Below, one piece after another: positions 62,723 to 64,000 of a stretch of 64,000 nucleotides of DNA; positions within the stretch are counted from its first letter, which is position 1, and each line of letters begins with the position of its first letter. The DNA is from Sphingobacterium sp. UBA2700 (GTDB lineage: Bacteria > Bacteroidota > Bacteroidia > Sphingobacteriales > Sphingobacteriaceae). A program made the translations under genes and the position numbers. The DNA is taken from positions 1 through 64,000 of the forward strand of contig DELI01000005.1 in NCBI GenBank assembly GCA_002354335.1. The letters run 5' to 3'. The notes below the pieces were generated by a model. It ran no database searches, was not told where the DNA came from, and worked only from the letters and a program-made list of their open reading frames with translations.

Positions 62723-63265
62723 TTATTTGTTTCGAATCTCCTTATTGTACAATTCAACGCTTTCTAAAATAATGTTTTGCGCGTATGAACGTCCATATAA
62801 GTTTTCAATCGTCACGTTTTTACCTTCAAGGGCTTTATAGTCCTGGAAGAAACGAACGATCTCTTTCATTGTATGTGGAGGAAGTTCTGATAAATCGTTG
62901 ATGTAGTTAACCGACATATCGTGCTTTGCAACCGCAATAATTTTATCATCTTGCTCGCCATTGTCGATCATGTGCATAACACCGATCACTTTAGCCTCGA
63001 TTAAGCTCATCGGATAAACATCCACTGAACATAAAACAAGAATATCCAAAGGATCCTTATCATCACAGTATGTCTGTGGGATAAAGCCATAGTTGGCAGG
63101 ATACATTACGGAAGAAAATAGGACGCGGTCCAACTTGATTAATCCACTATCTTTGTCGATTTCGTATTTCGCTTTTGAACCTTTAGGAATTTCGATAATA
63201 GCATTCACGGAATTAGGCAAGTCTTCTCCGGGAGAAACTTGATGCCAAGGATGTTGTGTACTCAT
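62723..63265 (-). CDS. ppa: Inorganic pyrophosphatase (cytoplasmic copy)
   Basis: This 180-residue family I enzyme splits pyrophosphate to drive biosynthesis. It starts [17 protein letters not shown] with no signal peptide. The active site has [41 protein letters not shown] and [15 protein letters not shown]. Six bases separate it from the upstream DedA gene and eight bases from the exported paralogue, indicating co-transcription. Confidence 0.96.
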   Translation of the reverse strand: MSTQHPWHQVSPGEDLPNSVNAIIEIPKGSKAKYEIDKDSGLIKLDRVLFSSVMYPANYGFIPQTYCDDKDPLDILVLCSVDVYPMSLIEAKVIGVMHMIDNGEQDDKIIAVAKHDMSVNYINDLSELPPHTMKEIVRFFQDYKALEGKNVTIENLYGRSYAQNIILESVELYNKEIRNK

Positions 63266-63271
63266 TAAAAA

Positions 63272-63931
63272 TTACTGTTTGTTTATGTCGTCTTTCTTTG
63301 TTTTTCTATTTTTCAACCAACGCTTCAATAAAGCAATTACGATAGGCAAGAATGCAATAACAATCAATGCCACGATAATATACTCTACATAGTTGATAAT
63401 TTCTGGAAACTTAATACCCAAATAGTACCCTGTCAATGTCAATAATGACACCCATAAAAAGGCTCCAAACACATTGTAGAATACGAATTTGCGGAAGTTA
63501 AGTTGCACTACACCAGCAAATATGGGTGCAAATGTACGAATAATAGGGACAAATCGACCAATTATTAATGCTGTTCCGCCATATTTTTGAAAAAACTCCT
63601 CCGCCATGATGACGTATTTCCGTTTGAAAAGCAGGGAATCCTTTCGTTTAAACAGCATGGGACCCGTTCGATATCCAAACCAATATCCCGCAAAATTCCC
63701 GAGAATACCGGCGGAAAGAATACCAAAATAAAGCGTTACAATATCAACATCGATCTTATTCGCTGCACAGAACAGTCCAGCTAAGAAAAGTAAATAATCA
63801 CCAGGCAAAAAGAAACCGAAGAACAACCCGGTTTCCGCAAAAACAATAAGGCAGACGATGTAAAAACCACCGTGACTTAATAGATATTCAGCATCTAGCA
63901 ATTGTTGAAAAGACAACAAATATTCTTGCAT
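63272..63931 (-). CDS. DedA-family membrane protein
   Basis: This 219-residue inner-membrane protein has the VTT/SNARE-associated domain of DedA: FAETGLFFGFFLPGDYLLFLAG, GNFAGYWFGYRTGPMLF, and IIGRFVPIIRTFAPIFAGVVQLNFRKF with the conserved arginine and glycine pattern. About five hydrophobic segments are present and the C-terminus is basic. DedA proteins are implicated in membrane lipid carrier recycling. It is the first gene of a five-gene operon; its promoter should lie beyond 63931 in the short remaining sequence. Confidence 0.92.
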   Translation of the reverse strand: MQEYLLSFQQLLDAEYLLSHGGFYIVCLIVFAETGLFFGFFLPGDYLLFLAGLFCAANKIDVDIVTLYFGILSAGILGNFAGYWFGYRTGPMLFKRKDSLLFKRKYVIMAEEFFQKYGGTALIIGRFVPIIRTFAPIFAGVVQLNFRKFVFYNVFGAFLWVSLLTLTGYYLGIKFPEIINYVEYIIVALIVIAFLPIVIALLKRWLKNRKTKKDDINKQ

Positions 63932-64000
63932 AATATATTCAATAGTTCCTTCTAAACCTTAACCCAACTACAATAGTGAAAACACACTATCGGAACCGTT

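Overview
This 64 kb window comes from a member of the Bacteroidota, most likely a Sphingobacterium-like member of the Sphingobacteriaceae. The case rests on a SusC/SusD pair, several other TonB-dependent receptors with carboxypeptidase-regulatory-like N-termini, many Bacteroidota-type -7 promoter elements (TAnnTTTG), few Shine-Dalgarno sequences, and housekeeping proteins that read like sphingobacterial ones. No rRNA, tRNA, CRISPR array, prophage or transposase gene was seen. The species assignment is inference.

Layout. (1) 0-8 kb: an exported CE1-type esterase, purH, a repeat-packed intergenic island (3.3-4.0 kb), a small lipoprotein, a DNA-deoxyinosine glycosylase-like protein, purM, and a RimB-like retropepsin/RimK glutamate-ligase pair. 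(2) 8-25.7 kb: a catabolic island. A minus-strand run encodes a polyol-type MFS permease, a 2-hydroxyacid dehydrogenase, two FGGY kinases, a histidine phosphatase and a glycerophosphodiesterase. A second minus-strand operon encodes an ExuT-like MFS, an FAD oxidoreductase and an EEP-family hydrolase. A divergent DeoR/GlpR regulator is followed by susC, susD and a metallophosphoesterase. The recurring theme is phosphoester cleavage plus sugar or polyol phosphorylation; the substrate cannot be read from sequence. (3) 25.8-29 kb: thrS-infC-rpmI-rplT. (4) 29.4-40 kb: queE, a PorE-like TPR/propeller/OmpA protein, two Gfo/Idh/MocA oxidoreductases, a DUF819 membrane protein, and a TonB receptor coupled to a beta-propeller phytase. 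(5) 40-42.6 kb: a fimbrillin-like lipoprotein preceded by two small ORFs sharing a KKLPY..P.I.M motif. (6) 42.9-53 kb: thioesterase, rsmI, a PH/SHOCT-like protein, lnt, cysteine desulfurase, NlpE-like lipoprotein, a TPR protein, etfBA, a bifunctional-nuclease-family protein and a NupG-like permease. (7) 53.3-60 kb: a TonB receptor/beta-helix lipoprotein operon, divergent from a MacB/Lol-type ABC transporter whose permease carries a large histidine-rich insertion and is followed by a DUF3299-like exported protein. This is a candidate metal-handling system. (8) 60-64 kb: a minus-strand operon of DedA protein, two tandem inorganic pyrophosphatases (one with a signal peptide), a CorC/HlyC-type protein and rsmE.

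The most interesting points are the His-rich ABC locus, the tandem cytoplasmic/exported pyrophosphatases, the paired KKLPY small ORFs, promoter elements placed so close to start codons that the mRNAs should be leaderless or nearly so, families of palindromic intergenic repeats, and the phosphoester/polyol island. All domain calls were made by eye from the translated sequence, without database searches.
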